This document shows positions 1 through 9,438 of a stretch of 64,000 bases of DNA, one piece after another. Made by a program: the position numbers and the translations under genes. Location: assembly GCA_903994525.1 (NCBI GenBank), contig CAJEXW010000004.1, positions 62,001-126,000 on the forward strand. Reading direction: 5' to 3'. The stretch is from an uncultured Chlorobiaceae bacterium (GTDB lineage Bacteria > Bacteroidota > Chlorobiia > Chlorobiales > Chlorobiaceae). The notes under the pieces were generated by a model. It was not told the origin of the DNA. It did not search any database and saw only the letters and a list, made by a program, of their open reading frames with translations. Every line of letters begins with the position of its first letter. The stretch's first letter is position 1.

Positions 1-39
1 GACCTTTTCAAAATTTTCCAGCAACAATTTTTGCGACAT
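1..39 (-). CDS. Possible start of HsdS-like specificity subunit (cut by window edge)
   Basis: An ATG at 37-39 on the minus strand opens a frame reading MSQKLLLENFEKV before the window ends. The phrase LLENFE near an N-terminus is reminiscent of type I restriction HsdS proteins, and an HsdR remnant lies just upstream. Only 13 codons are visible and there is no clear ribosome binding site, so this is a weak call. Confidence 0.3.
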   Translation of the reverse strand, partial: MSQKLLLENFEKV

Positions 40-95
40 AATAAGAATTTTTGGCTAAAACAGTACCCTAAACCATTCCGCACCCTGCATCCTTG

Positions 96-426
96 TTATC
101 CCGGCTCGGCATACACCCCTGCATCCCGTTCGGGGTAGCATTCATAGAGACGCTCAAACACCGCCAGGCACTTCTGGCTGTAGAACTCGGAAGTGTAGGT
201 GCTGGGCAGACCAAGGTCAAGGGTATCCTCAATTGCCAGCTTCAACTGTGAGCGAGCGATTGATTTCTGCCGCCAGTTCAGCACCAGCAACCCTTTGAGT
301 TTTCTGAGCAGTACCGTTTGCTCCGAAAGACTCTTCCATCGCCGACACCGTCTGCCAGCCAAGCTCTGCGAATAACCCGATAGCAGGCTGCTCGACAAGC
401 TGATTTTCGGTGTAGGGATGTGGCAT
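96..426 (-). pseudogene. HsdR (type I restriction endonuclease) remnant, frameshifted
   Basis: The first codons (MPHPYTENQLVEQPAIGLF, then ELGWQTVSAMEESFG) are the typical N-terminus of HsdR, the ATP-dependent translocating and cleaving subunit of type I restriction systems. After about 55 codons the homology moves into another frame, which reads RSQLKLAIEDTLDLGLPSTY and runs to a stop at 96. The gene therefore carries a frameshift near 260-300 and has lost nearly all of its roughly 1000-residue body, including the nuclease and helicase motifs. It cannot make a working enzyme. It lies among other broken defence genes. Confidence 0.75.
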
Positions 427-429
427 GGC

Positions 430-950
430 TTATGACATCGAAATGATTAGTTGGGAGGCACTCTCAAAAATAGCTTTTGCCTCAGCTCGATTATTTTGAA
501 AAAGATCCCTGAAACTTTGTGCACAATTTGTATGCGCTGATTTTGGGGAGGTAAACCCTTCCACCAATTGCTGCGCATCATCTTTTTCACGATCCATTGC
601 TCCATCAACAAGCTTTTCCAGTTGTGGATACAAAGCAACGATAATAAAGGCTCGCTCTCGAAAAAGGTGCTTTCGCTCCGTTGGGTCATCAAGCTTGAAA
701 AACTCAATGGTGACTAACGCACGCTCCCGATTGAACCCATTCGGTGCGACAGCTTGCGGTGACACTCCATAAAATCGAATCCAATCTTCCGGTGCATCAT
801 CAAAATCACCTATCGGACAGATGAGAAGCGGTTTCTCCTTGATGTGAAGTTGTGCCGGATCATCCCCCGCCAGATCATATTTACCAGCAATGGGAAAGTA
901 GTGCTTTTTGAGCAAAAAGTTGCAGGGCTTGCAGGCTGCCAGGTAAATTT
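430..950 (-). pseudogene. C-terminal remnant of an HNH nuclease (PtuB/TIGR02646-like)
   Basis: Reading from about 950 leftwards gives LAACKPCNFLLKKHYFPIAG, which resembles the second half of an HNH zinc finger (C-x2-C-N followed by KxxxFP). About 155 more residues follow to a stop at 430. The upstream half of the HNH domain is missing, because an in-frame stop lies just before the segment. The only available start inside the open frame is a TTG at about 915, after the cysteines. The ATPase N-terminal fragment upstream suggests a former ATPase plus HNH defence pair of the Septu/retron-associated kind. The assignment rests on motif recognition only. Confidence 0.5.
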
Positions 951-1002
951 AAAGGGTGATAAGGGAGCAGAAAATATCCACGCTTTTCATCGGGCACTGC
1001 GG

Positions 1003-1236
1003 TTACCATAATATCTTGATCCTTGAGAGATTTGGGCAACGTCCACGCACGGATACGAGACTTTGGCCTGAAGTGTTCAACTTGCCATAGCCATTGTTGG
1101 CAAGCAGCAAGTTCATATTTGGCAATTGCGGTTCAGGCATCCCGAGGGCAACGAAATCCTGATCCACATGGCAAAAGGTGATTTTGCTGTTCCGAAAGGT
1201 TCGGAAATTCTCGATTTCGATATGGTCGATATACAT
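1003..1236 (-). pseudogene. N-terminal fragment of a RecF/PtuA-like AAA ATPase
   Basis: The fragment starts MYIDHIEIENFRTFRNSKI, the classic first strand of SMC/RecF-type ATPases ('I.nFRtf'). It reaches a Walker A-like NNGYGK at about residues 47-52, and then the expected T/S and the rest of the domain are replaced by unrelated sequence and a stop. It lacks Walker B, signature and D-loop motifs, so it is a broken gene. Together with the HNH remnant downstream it looks like the residue of an ATPase-nuclease defence module. Confidence 0.6.
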
Positions 1237-1377
1237 GGCGTTTGCCTTATTCGTTAGTTTGCTCTTGACTGTATTATAATAGAAATCGACACTGCTATTC
1301 AGTCAAATCCGGTGAATAATCTGATGGCGAGCGGGCTGCTCGATAAACTTTTTTACGGTATAGACGTTTGGTCTTGA

Positions 1378-1548
1378 TCAACGAGTAATGTTCTGAACCT
1401 TCACTTGAAACAAATCGGCCATCTGCTGCTGTGTCAGCCAGAGAGTTTCATTTTCCAGCCGAACTTCAATCTTTATCTTGCCGCTCTCATTTTGATAGAG
1501 AAGAAACTCTCCGGTTGCTGGCATTGATGTTGTTTCTGGTTTGTCCAT
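1378..1548 (-). pseudogene. RhuM-family N-terminal stub
   Basis: The 56-residue product contains the RhuM-like sequence EVRLENETLWLTQQQMADLF, followed by QVKVQNITR and a stop. In RhuM-family proteins (Fic/DOC-associated or virulence RhuM) this segment leads into a HIKNVF-type sequence and a protein of some 300 residues. The remainder is missing. The start overlaps or abuts the end of dinD, depending on which of two ATGs (1563 or 1548) is used. Confidence 0.6.
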
Positions 1549-1552
1549 TCCT

Positions 1553-2407
1553 TCACTCCTCAATTGGCTCGCTCAAGCCGTCAGGATTCTTCAACGACCT
1601 CTTTTCTTCAGAGGCCAACCGGCGTTCGACCTTCTTCACGTCTTCGGCTGGTGGCAACGATTCCGGGCGAATGCCTCGTTCAAGCAAGGTATTGCGTACC
1701 GCCTCGTTGTTGGTAATGTGCTCCGTCGAAATAGCCCCTTCGCTTTTCATCCGGTGTTCTCGTGTATTGAATATGGTAATTTCAGTGGCAAAATCTTTGG
1801 CTTTCAGGATGATGGTGGGCGCAAAGTCTGCCCGTGGACGTTTATCCGGCACATCCCACTCAGCCTTCATCGCCTGCGTGCTTTTGCCAAACAACGCATG
1901 ATCGCCCTTGCTGCGGATGACAGCGAAGTTCTCGGTACCGCCAGTCTGCTCGAAGATAACAGAAGAAAGCTCTTTTTCTGTCGCGCTCAACTTGTGCCGG
2001 GCATGAACACGCTCAGCCTCCAGCAACCGCTGCTCAATCAACTCCGCACGGCGCGTCTGGACTGCGAAGTAGGTTTGCGCAAAGGCTATGGCTTGCTTGC
2101 GAGGATCACCATTCTGGGCAATGAGATAGCAGGCATACCGCGTGAGCATGATGTCGGGGACTTCTTTTTCTGCTGATTTTGGCATACTGATCGTTTTGTT
2201 GACATCAACAAAATGATCACTGGCAGCATGGTCAGAAACTTCGCAAGCAGTTTTTGCTTTGGAAATAACAGCAATGAAGTTACGCCACTCGCCATAGCCG
2301 AGCAAATGCTGAAGATCACGCGCGAGCCAATATTCGATACCGTTTTCAGCTTTTTTGGCGCGTGATTCAAACGTCGTTGTGAGGCCTTGAATAACTTCGG
2401 TTTTCAT
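1553..2407 (-). CDS. dinD: DNA-damage-inducible protein D (DinD)
   Basis: This 284-residue protein opens with a Bro-N/ANT-type domain: GIEYWLARDLQHLLGYGEWRNF, then the VPDIMLTRYACYLIAQNGDP stretch typical of DinD. DinD is an SOS-induced protein reported to modulate RecA filaments. Length is normal for the family, and no LexA box could be confirmed in the 150 bases upstream. It appears intact, unlike its neighbours. DinD-like genes often travel in accessory and defence regions, which fits this location. Family assignment is confident; the role in this organism is inferred. Confidence 0.8.
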   Translation of the reverse strand: MKTEVIQGLTTTFESRAKKAENGIEYWLARDLQHLLGYGEWRNFIAVISKAKTACEVSDHAASDHFVDVNKTISMPKSAEKEVPDIMLTRYACYLIAQNGDPRKQAIAFAQTYFAVQTRRAELIEQRLLEAERVHARHKLSATEKELSSVIFEQTGGTENFAVIRSKGDHALFGKSTQAMKAEWDVPDKRPRADFAPTIILKAKDFATEITIFNTREHRMKSEGAISTEHITNNEAVRNTLLERGIRPESLPPAEDVKKVERRLASEEKRSLKNPDGLSEPIEE

Positions 2408-2521
2408 CGCTCATGAATGTTAAAAATGTTATCGGCGATATTTTTTTGCGACTACCTGCCGATATGCTTCAAGATAACATTTGTGGCGATTACTTTTTTA
2501 TTTCGTTTTTCGGCCATACCG

Positions 2522-2548
2522 CAGGAGTAAAGAAATCCTTTACTCCTG
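2522..2548. terminator. Perfect 11-bp hairpin downstream of htpX
   Basis: CAGGAGTAAAG and CTTTACTCCTG form an 11-bp perfect inverted repeat with a 5-base loop, 11 bases past the htpX stop codon. There is no strong T-tract on either strand, so it is a possible terminator or an mRNA-end stabilising hairpin. Confidence 0.5.
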
Positions 2549-2558
2549 AGCTTTCGAT

Positions 2559-3440
2559 TCAAGCCTGCTGCCCGCGAAGCCTTGCAATGCGCTCATCCAG
2601 AGTTGGGTGTGTCGAGAATAACCTCCTCAACCCACGGCTCTCCTTGCCTGAAATTCCAAAGGCGGCAATTTGCTTGGGCAGGGCCGAAGGAAGTTGCTGC
2701 ATCTTCAGCTTTTCAAGTGCGGCAATCATCTTCTCTCTGCCTGCAAGCCCGGCCGCTCCGGCATCAGCACGAAACTCCCGCTGGCGGGAGAACCACATCA
2801 CCACAACCGAGGCCGCAATGCCAAGTAGTATCTCTGCGACGATCCGGACAAGAAAAGATGCAGGGCCGGTACCGCGTCTGGTGTCGAAGACAAATTTGTC
2901 GACCGCATAGCCGATAACACGTGAGAGAAAAACGACAAAGGTGTTCAGAACGCCTTGAATCAGGGTCAGCGTCACCATGTCGCCATTGGTGATGTGCGAC
3001 ATCTCATGCGCCAGCACCGCTTCGGCTTCGTCGCGGGTCATGGTATTCAAGAGTCCGGCAGAGACCGCTACCAGCGATCGGTTTTTTGTCATGCCGGTGG
3101 CAAAAGCATTGACCTCCGGCGAGTTGAATATGGCAACTTCAGGCATGGTGATGCCAACCCTCTGCGAATGGTTTCTCACGGTGTTGACCAACCATTGTTC
3201 CGTTGCAGTGGTTGGGTTTTTAATCACAACCGCGCCCGACATGCGCTTGGCTGACCACTTTGAAAGCGCGAGTGATAGAAATGCACCACCAAACCCGATG
3301 ATAAAGGAAAAAACCAGCAGGTTGCCAAGATCAAGGCCACTGGCATTCAGATAGGGTTGTACGCCAAGGATGCTCATGGTCACAGAGAGCACCAGCATAA
3401 TGGCAAGGTTGGTCACAAGAAAGTAAAAAATGCGCTTCAT
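2559..3440 (-). CDS. htpX: HtpX membrane zinc metalloprotease
   Basis: HtpX (M48 family) is an inner-membrane endopeptidase that degrades damaged membrane proteins. The 293-residue product has two N-terminal membrane segments, the zinc-binding HEMSH motif in EAVLAHEMSHITNGD, two more hydrophobic segments, and a downstream REFRADAGAAGLAG helix supplying the third ligand region. Length and domain order are standard. It lies alone between a hairpin on the 3' side and a 180-base gap on the 5' side, so it is probably monocistronic. No heat-shock or Cpx-type box was recognised. Confidence 0.92.
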   Translation of the reverse strand: MKRIFYFLVTNLAIMLVLSVTMSILGVQPYLNASGLDLGNLLVFSFIIGFGGAFLSLALSKWSAKRMSGAVVIKNPTTATEQWLVNTVRNHSQRVGITMPEVAIFNSPEVNAFATGMTKNRSLVAVSAGLLNTMTRDEAEAVLAHEMSHITNGDMVTLTLIQGVLNTFVVFLSRVIGYAVDKFVFDTRRGTGPASFLVRIVAEILLGIAASVVVMWFSRQREFRADAGAAGLAGREKMIAALEKLKMQQLPSALPKQIAAFGISGKESRGLRRLFSTHPTLDERIARLRGQQA

Positions 3441-3622
3441 ATTTTTTCTCCAACAGGTTACGTGTATTGATAGTTGATAAGTTTCAGCAACAGAAATTTC
3501 ATGAAATTACCATAAAATTTGGCTGTGGCAAAGAGGGAGGGATAAATGACTCTTCTCTCCCGATTATCCGGGAGGAAATATTCCAGCTCACTCGTTGATC
3601 GGGAACCAGGAGAGAGAAAAAA

Positions 3623-4036
3623 TCAAAGAATAATGATGAGAGAGCCACCAACAATAAGCAGTGCGCCAAGCAAAACTTTCACCGAAACAACTTCGTGCAG
3701 AAGCACTACTGAGAGGAAAATGGTGAGTGCAACGCTCAACTTGTCAACCGGAGCAACCTGTGACACATTGCCCAGTTGCAGCGCCTTGAAGTAAAAAATC
3801 CACGACAGGCCGGTAGCAATACCCGATAAACCAATAAAAAGCCAGTTGTTGCTCGATATCAGGGCGAGACCACTGGACTCTTTGCGGGCAAAGACAATTC
3901 CCCAAGCAATCAGCAGAATGAATAGGGTGCGTATTGCAGTCGCGAGATCGGAGTTAATCCCCTTGACCCCAACCTTGGCAAGTATTGCGGTACACGAAGC
4001 AAAGAACGCTGAGAGTAAGGCATAAGTCCACCACAT
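3623..4036 (-). CDS. Short DMT/EamA-family membrane transporter
   Basis: The 137-residue protein is almost entirely hydrophobic, with about five predicted helices. It carries the EamA repeat pattern (early SAFFASCTAILAKVG, late LHEVVSVKVLLGALLIVGGS). One EamA repeat is present, so it would have to act as a dimer, as small multidrug-type DMT proteins do. Substrate is unknown. It lies 45 bases upstream of the exporter gene end, same strand, and is separately transcribed as far as can be seen. Confidence 0.75.
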   Translation of the reverse strand: MWWTYALLSAFFASCTAILAKVGVKGINSDLATAIRTLFILLIAWGIVFARKESSGLALISSNNWLFIGLSGIATGLSWIFYFKALQLGNVSQVAPVDKLSVALTIFLSVVLLHEVVSVKVLLGALLIVGGSLIIIL

Positions 4037-4081
4037 GGTTTCCGTGATTATGGTCGGTTTTTACAACAGTAACTGACCTGC

Positions 4082-5908
4082 TTAAATTGGCAGCCCCTTG
4101 AACTGACTGGTGTAAAGATTGCAATAAATCCCCTGCTGTGCAAGAAGCTCATGATGGGTACCCTTTTCGACAATCGTTCCCTTATCGATCACCAGCACCT
4201 GATCGGCATCGCGAATGGTGCTGAGCCGATGGGCAATAACAAAGCTGGTTCGCCCCTTCATCAAGGTCAACAGGGCTTTCTGGATGCGCAGTTCAGTTCG
4301 GGTATCAACGCTACTGGTTGCTTCATCCAGAATCAGGATATCAGGATTTGCAAGAATAACCCTGGTAATGGCCAGCAACTGACGCTGCCCCTGGCTCAGG
4401 TTGCCTGCCCGCTCTGACAGCACTGTATGATATCCCTGGGGCAACTGATGAATAAATTCGTCAGCTTCAGCAAGCTCTGCGGCATGAATGCACTCCTCGT
4501 CAGTGGCATCAAGCCGACCAAAGCGGATGTTTTCCATCACCGTGCCGGAAAAGAGAAAGGTATCCTGAAGCACCAGCCCCAGTCGGCTTCGCAATGCCGC
4601 CTTGCCAAACTCCCGAATATCCTTGCCATCAATGGTGATAGCTCCGCCGCTGATCTCATAAAACCGGGTCAGCAGATTGATTATGGTGGTTTTTCCTGCC
4701 CCGGTTGGGCCAACCAGCGCAATTGTTTTACCTGGCTCCGCGACAAAGGTCATATCCCGTACAACCGGCGTGCCCTGCTCATAGGCAAAGGTGACATGGT
4801 CGAAACTGATCGTCCCGGCAATGGTCGACGGTACCAAGACATGAAAATCATCAACCTCCGACGGGATATCAAGAATTTCAAAGATTCGCTCACTCCCCGC
4901 AAGTGCAGATTGAATGGTGTTATACATATTTGCAAGCTGACGAAGGGGCTGTATAAAATTCTGTCCATAGATGATAAAGGTGGCAATAACACCGACAGTG
5001 GCCAACCCTTTCAGGGCAATCCACCCGCCAACTGATGCAATGACGATCACAAAGAGGTTGCCAAGAACATTGGTCAACGGCATGAGCATCATGGCGTAGC
5101 TATTGGCATAGACCGCCGCCTGAAAAACCTTCTCATTCTGACTCTGAAACCGCTCAATCACCTCGGCGTTGCGACGGAATGCCTTGATCACCTTCAAACC
5201 ACTGATAGACTCTTCCATAACACCGTACATCTCCCCAAGCTGTTTCTGCAACTCCCTGAAACCCTTGCGGGTATTTCGGGCAACAAACTGCGTGAACCAG
5301 AACATTATTGGAATAACAAGCAATGCCGTCAATGCAAGCCATAGATCAAGCAAAAACATGGCAACCATGATACCAATCAGAGAAAGAACGCTCGCCACCA
5401 GTGAAGTAACGTTTTGAGATACCGCCTGATTAATGGCATCAATATCATTCGTCAGCCTGCTCATCAAACCACCTGATGAATGATGATCGAAATAACTGAC
5501 CGGCAAGGTCTGTATATGCGTAAAGAGATCGCCACTCAACTGCCGTAAGGCCGTTTGAGAGACCTTTGCCATAATCCAGCCAGCAATCAGTTGAAACAGG
5601 TTATACAAGAGATAGGTCACAACCATCAACAGGGCAATGCTCTCAAGACCGGCAACATCTTTTTGCACAATAAAGCGATCTATGGCAAGACCAATAAGGA
5701 AAGGGCCAGCAAGACCAAGCAGAGAGTAAAGGATGACCAACACAGCAACTACCCATAATTTGGTACGGAAAGGAAAGAGATAGTGAAGCAGCCGCTGAAC
5801 AGCCGCTGTCGAATTTTTCGGTTTTTCAATTCTGCCGGGTTGAACAGCAGCATTACCAATCCCGATATGTTTACGGGTGTCTCGCCCATTGTTCTGGTAA
5901 CTGCTCAT
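4082..5908 (-). CDS. Heterodimeric ABC exporter, catalytic half (cassette 1)
   Basis: This is a 608-residue half-transporter with six transmembrane helices in residues ~45-340 (ABC_membrane type), then a nucleotide-binding domain. The NBD has Walker A GPTGAGKTT, signature NLSQGQRQ, Walker B LILDEATSS with the catalytic Glu, and H-loop IAHRLST. All catalytic residues are in place. It overlaps the upstream half-transporter by four bases (translational coupling), and that partner has an Asp at the catalytic Glu position. Such pairs (TM287/288, BmrCD, YheI/YheH) export hydrophobic or amphipathic small molecules or lipids. Its place at the end of an import/reductase cassette suggests export of a pathway product; this is inference. 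Confidence 0.9.
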   Translation of the reverse strand: MSSYQNNGRDTRKHIGIGNAAVQPGRIEKPKNSTAAVQRLLHYLFPFRTKLWVVAVLVILYSLLGLAGPFLIGLAIDRFIVQKDVAGLESIALLMVVTYLLYNLFQLIAGWIMAKVSQTALRQLSGDLFTHIQTLPVSYFDHHSSGGLMSRLTNDIDAINQAVSQNVTSLVASVLSLIGIMVAMFLLDLWLALTALLVIPIMFWFTQFVARNTRKGFRELQKQLGEMYGVMEESISGLKVIKAFRRNAEVIERFQSQNEKVFQAAVYANSYAMMLMPLTNVLGNLFVIVIASVGGWIALKGLATVGVIATFIIYGQNFIQPLRQLANMYNTIQSALAGSERIFEILDIPSEVDDFHVLVPSTIAGTISFDHVTFAYEQGTPVVRDMTFVAEPGKTIALVGPTGAGKTTIINLLTRFYEISGGAITIDGKDIREFGKAALRSRLGLVLQDTFLFSGTVMENIRFGRLDATDEECIHAAELAEADEFIHQLPQGYHTVLSERAGNLSQGQRQLLAITRVILANPDILILDEATSSVDTRTELRIQKALLTLMKGRTSFVIAHRLSTIRDADQVLVIDKGTIVEKGTHHELLAQQGIYCNLYTSQFKGLPI

Positions 5909-7686
5909 GCGAACTCCTCCCTATCCAATACCATATTGGCCTCATCCCTTGACCGATCTCCACCCAACTGTGAATCGTAGATTTCCCGGTAAACGGTACA
6001 ACTCTGCATAAGCAACGCATGGCTACCCTGCCCGACAATCCGGCCTTTATCAAGCACGATGATCTTGTCGGCGTTCAGTACCGAACTGACTCTCTGGGCG
6101 ACAACAATCAGGGTGCAATTGGCATGGATTCGCGCCAATTCATGCTGTATTCTTATCTCTGTGTCGATATCAACAGCGCTCGTACTATCATCAAGAATCA
6201 GTATTCCTGGTGATGCAAGCATTGCCCTTGCAAGAGCAATGCGCTGTTTCTGACCGCCCGACAGGTTAACGCCCCGCTCTTCAACACGGGTATCATATCC
6301 TTGCGGTAAACCATGAATGAAATCATGAGCCTGGGCTGTTTTTGCTGCCTTGATCACCTCATCATAAGTTGCACTTGGGATGCCATAGCGAATATTGTCA
6401 CGAATGGTCCCCGAAAAAAGAATTGTCTCCTGCGGAACAATGGCCAGTCGTTTAAGAAGCGAATCCTGGGTTACCTCCCGGATATCAATTCCATCAATCA
6501 TGATCCTGCCTGAAGAGACATCGTAAAAGCGTGGGATGAGGTTTACAAGAGTTGATTTTCCTGCACCTGTAGCGCCAAGAATGGCAAGAGTTTTGCCCGG
6601 TTCAGCAACAAAACTGATTGCATCAAGGAGCAGCGCATCCGAGTCTCTGTTATAGCGGAAAGAGACATTTTCAAAAACAATTCTGCCCGGCATACCTTCC
6701 GGCATACACAGTGCAGCATCACGATCATGGATATCAGGACAAATATCCAGCACACCGGTAATCCGCTTGGATGAGGCTATACCTCCTGCCCAGGCATTTG
6801 CCAAATTAGCCATAAAGATCAGCGGAGCCATGGTTGTCAGCAGGTAATTGGTAAATGCTACAACCTGCCCGATCGTCAACTCACCACGTATAGCATCAAG
6901 CCCTCCTACCCATATCACCAGAACCATACCTGCGTTAATACAGAGTGTCAAAAGGGGGGGCATACTTGCCATGAATTTCATAACTCTTATCGATTCGAGC
7001 GCAAAGGCCTGATTTGCCTTGTTAAAACGGGAAAACTCAAAATTACCTCTGACAAATGCCTTGATCAGCCGTATACCTGCAATATTTTCCTGCAGCACGG
7101 TACTTAAGCGATCGAGCTGTCGCTGTACTGAGCACCATAAAGGCTCCATTTTCATCACAAAAAAGACGATAAGGAGAGATGTTATGAGCAATAACGGCAG
7201 AATAGTCAGTGCAAGAGTGCTGCTTGTCTTGATCATCAGAATGAGACTGCCGATCATCAGCAACGTCGACCGCGTACCGATGCGCAGCGTAACCTGGGCT
7301 ACACGCTGCACCGCCGACGTATCGCTCGACAGGCGCACCATGAGCTGACCGGTGTTCAACCTGTCAATGTTTCCAAATGAAAATGACTGGATTTTCAGAA
7401 ACAGCGCTTCACGAATATCGCGGGCAACACTTTCGCCAACTCGAACCGATAAAATGTGGGAACTGACCGCAAAAAAAACGCTCAACAGGGTGATGCCAAG
7501 CATGAGCAGGCCAGTATTTATAACAACCTGCTGATTATGCTGATGAATGCCCTGATCGATAATCTTCTGGATGAGACGTGGAATACTCAAGTCCATTGCC
7601 ACAACCGTAGTCAGCAAGAACAGCGACAGAATCGCCTGCTTTCGATAGGGTTTGACAAAAGAGCTGAGCCTGAAAATACTACGCAT
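5905..7686 (-). CDS. Heterodimeric ABC exporter, degenerate half (cassette 1)
   Basis: This is a 593-residue half-transporter with a six-helix membrane domain (residues ~15-310) and a C-terminal ATPase. Walker A GATGAGKST and signature NLSGGQKQ are normal. Walker B ends LILDDSTSA (Asp where the catalytic Glu belongs) and the H-loop reads VAQR (Gln for His). These substitutions mark the non-hydrolysing site of asymmetric heterodimeric exporters. The gene lies 166 bases downstream of the importer ATPase and overlaps its partner by four bases. It may be read through from cassette 1 or have its own promoter in the gap. Confidence 0.9.
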   Translation of the reverse strand: MRSIFRLSSFVKPYRKQAILSLFLLTTVVAMDLSIPRLIQKIIDQGIHQHNQQVVINTGLLMLGITLLSVFFAVSSHILSVRVGESVARDIREALFLKIQSFSFGNIDRLNTGQLMVRLSSDTSAVQRVAQVTLRIGTRSTLLMIGSLILMIKTSSTLALTILPLLLITSLLIVFFVMKMEPLWCSVQRQLDRLSTVLQENIAGIRLIKAFVRGNFEFSRFNKANQAFALESIRVMKFMASMPPLLTLCINAGMVLVIWVGGLDAIRGELTIGQVVAFTNYLLTTMAPLIFMANLANAWAGGIASSKRITGVLDICPDIHDRDAALCMPEGMPGRIVFENVSFRYNRDSDALLLDAISFVAEPGKTLAILGATGAGKSTLVNLIPRFYDVSSGRIMIDGIDIREVTQDSLLKRLAIVPQETILFSGTIRDNIRYGIPSATYDEVIKAAKTAQAHDFIHGLPQGYDTRVEERGVNLSGGQKQRIALARAMLASPGILILDDSTSAVDIDTEIRIQHELARIHANCTLIVVAQRVSSVLNADKIIVLDKGRIVGQGSHALLMQSCTVYREIYDSQLGGDRSRDEANMVLDREEFA

Positions 7687-7852
7687 ACGGTTCTCTTTTC
7701 ATAAGTTACATGAAGGGTACAAGGAGTTTGATGATTCTCTGTCTGAAACTGTTAATTGACTGCTCCAACGATAAAATTTAATCCCTACACTCCGTGTGTT
7801 TTTTATAGAAAATGGATACGAAAATCATTTCTTTTTTTTGCATACAATACAT

Positions 7853-8632
7853 TTATATCGCATAAGCAAAAGGATATTCAGTCCCCAAATGAAACTCTTC
7901 CAATATTTCGGCTTTTATCTGCATAAACTCGGAACTTGCCCTGTCACGAGGACGTGAAGATGACACATCAATAATTTTTTTAATAATACCAGGACGTGAA
8001 GACATAATAACAACCTTGTCACTCAGGTATATCGCTTCCTCAACATCATGCGTAACCATAATCATGGTGATTTTTTCAAGCAGCCATAATCTTTCAAGTT
8101 CTTTCTGCATATACATTCTTGTCAAAGCATCAAGAGCTCCAAGCGGCTCATCAAGCAGAAGTATTTCCGGCTTGTTTGCCAATGCTCTTGCAATTGCTAC
8201 CCTCTGCGCCATTCCGCCTGAGAGCTGCGAAGGATAGGCACTCTCAAATCCATTGAGGCCAACAAGCTGAAGATGTTCATCAACAAGAAGTTTTTTCTCC
8301 TTTTTTTTCAGCTTATCCAATCCAAAAGCAATATTCTCTCCAACAGTCAGCCAGGGAAGAAGACGATGATCCTGAAAAACAATACCACGGTTAGTTCCTG
8401 GTCCAACAATCTGTTTACCATCCATCAAGGCTTCACCATCATAATGATTCTCAAGCCCTAACATGATGCGAAGTAAAGTTGTCTTACCGCATCCGCTGGA
8501 ACCCACAATAGAGACAAATGAACCTGATTTAAATGTTATGTTGATATTATTGAGAATCTGCAATGAACTATTGTCAACAATAAAACTTTTGCTGAGATTC
8601 CTGATTTCAAGAGTACCTTTGTTATTTGACAT
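7853..8632 (-). CDS. SsuB/TauB-like ABC importer ATPase (cassette 1)
   Basis: The 259-residue ATPase has Walker A GSSGCGKTT, Q-loop in VFQDHRLLPW, signature QLSGGMAQR, Walker B EILLLDEPLGALD and H-loop MVTHDVEEA. The 'DHRLLPW' and 'LDALTR' phrases are typical of nitrate/sulfonate/taurine/thiamine-precursor importers. It lies 20 bases after two adjacent permease genes, and all belong to one operon with the periplasmic binding protein at 11884-12924. Substrate cannot be deduced from an ATPase. Confidence 0.9.
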   Translation of the reverse strand: MSNNKGTLEIRNLSKSFIVDNSSLQILNNINITFKSGSFVSIVGSSGCGKTTLLRIMLGLENHYDGEALMDGKQIVGPGTNRGIVFQDHRLLPWLTVGENIAFGLDKLKKKEKKLLVDEHLQLVGLNGFESAYPSQLSGGMAQRVAIARALANKPEILLLDEPLGALDALTRMYMQKELERLWLLEKITMIMVTHDVEEAIYLSDKVVIMSSRPGIIKKIIDVSSSRPRDRASSEFMQIKAEILEEFHLGTEYPFAYAI

Positions 8633-8652
8633 TGTCTTTTCGATTATATTTA

Positions 8653-9438
8653 TTAATCAGTGCTAACAGCCCGTCCCCGCTCAACAGCTTTCACTATTTT
8701 CTGAACCAGCAGGGTCATAGAATACCCCAACACTCCGACAGTAATAATTCCCGCAATAACCAATGCGATATCAAAACGATCACGACCTCTCTGAATCTGA
8801 GTCCCAACGCCAAAAGCAGTTTGTATAAATATTTCTGCTACCATCAAGATAGACCACGACATAGCAAGTCCTGTGGTAATCCCCGTATTAATTGATGGTA
8901 GGGATGCGGGTATAATAATTTTTCCGATAAGTTTTAATCCTTTGTATCCATTAACAGAGGCAAGCTCAAAATACTCATTTGGCACATTTCGTACTCCCGC
9001 AAAAGTATTCAATGTTATTGGATAAAAAGCTGCAACCGAAATAATCAGAACACGCGGAAGTTCATTCATTCCAAACAACATAATGATCAATGGTATCCAT
9101 CCAATCATTGGAACCTGGCGTATAGCATGGAAAAATGGCGCAAATATTTTCTCTACCGTTTTTGATAATCCCATGAGTAATCCAAAAGCGATACCAGTCA
9201 CTGAACCAATTAAAAATCCGGCCATGACCCGTTGCAAACTGACTGCTATATGATGAACATAGTCCGGTTTTGAAAAAAGAGTCACAAAGGTTTGCAATAC
9301 TTTGTAAGGAGATGGCAGGAATCTTGTAGCGGAAAACTCTCCAAGAGTAATTAACTGCCATAGGGTGATCAGTGCTATGGGTAAAGCAATCGCTCCAAGT
9401 ATTTTCTTCGTTTTTTTATAACTATCGAACATTTTCAT
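8653..9438 (-). CDS. SsuC/TauC-like ABC importer permease (cassette 1, second)
   Basis: This 261-residue BPD_transp_1-type permease has about six membrane helices. The EAA-like cytoplasmic loop reads ELASVNGYKGLKLIGKIIIP, followed by ASLPSINTGITTG, which docks on the ATPase. Its start overlaps the preceding permease by four bases. Two different permeases in one operon suggest a heterodimeric channel, whereas cassettes 2 and 3 have a single permease each. Confidence 0.9.
   Translation of the reverse strand: MKMFDSYKKTKKILGAIALPIALITLWQLITLGEFSATRFLPSPYKVLQTFVTLFSKPDYVHHIAVSLQRVMAGFLIGSVTGIAFGLLMGLSKTVEKIFAPFFHAIRQVPMIGWIPLIIMLFGMNELPRVLIISVAAFYPITLNTFAGVRNVPNEYFELASVNGYKGLKLIGKIIIPASLPSINTGITTGLAMSWSILMVAEIFIQTAFGVGTQIQRGRDRFDIALVIAGIITVGVLGYSMTLLVQKIVKAVERGRAVSTD

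Noticed and set aside
1431-2176. Long plus-strand frames opposite dinD and similar frames opposite many other genes
   Set aside because: They lie antisense to genes with clear family motifs, have no domains of their own and no ribosome sites.
7778-7832. Seventh copy of the regulatory leader upstream of the cassette 1 exporter genes
   Set aside because: The minus strand has a CACACGG..GTAGGGATT stretch that faintly recalls the end of the element, but the TGGTATG half and the attenuator hairpin are missing.
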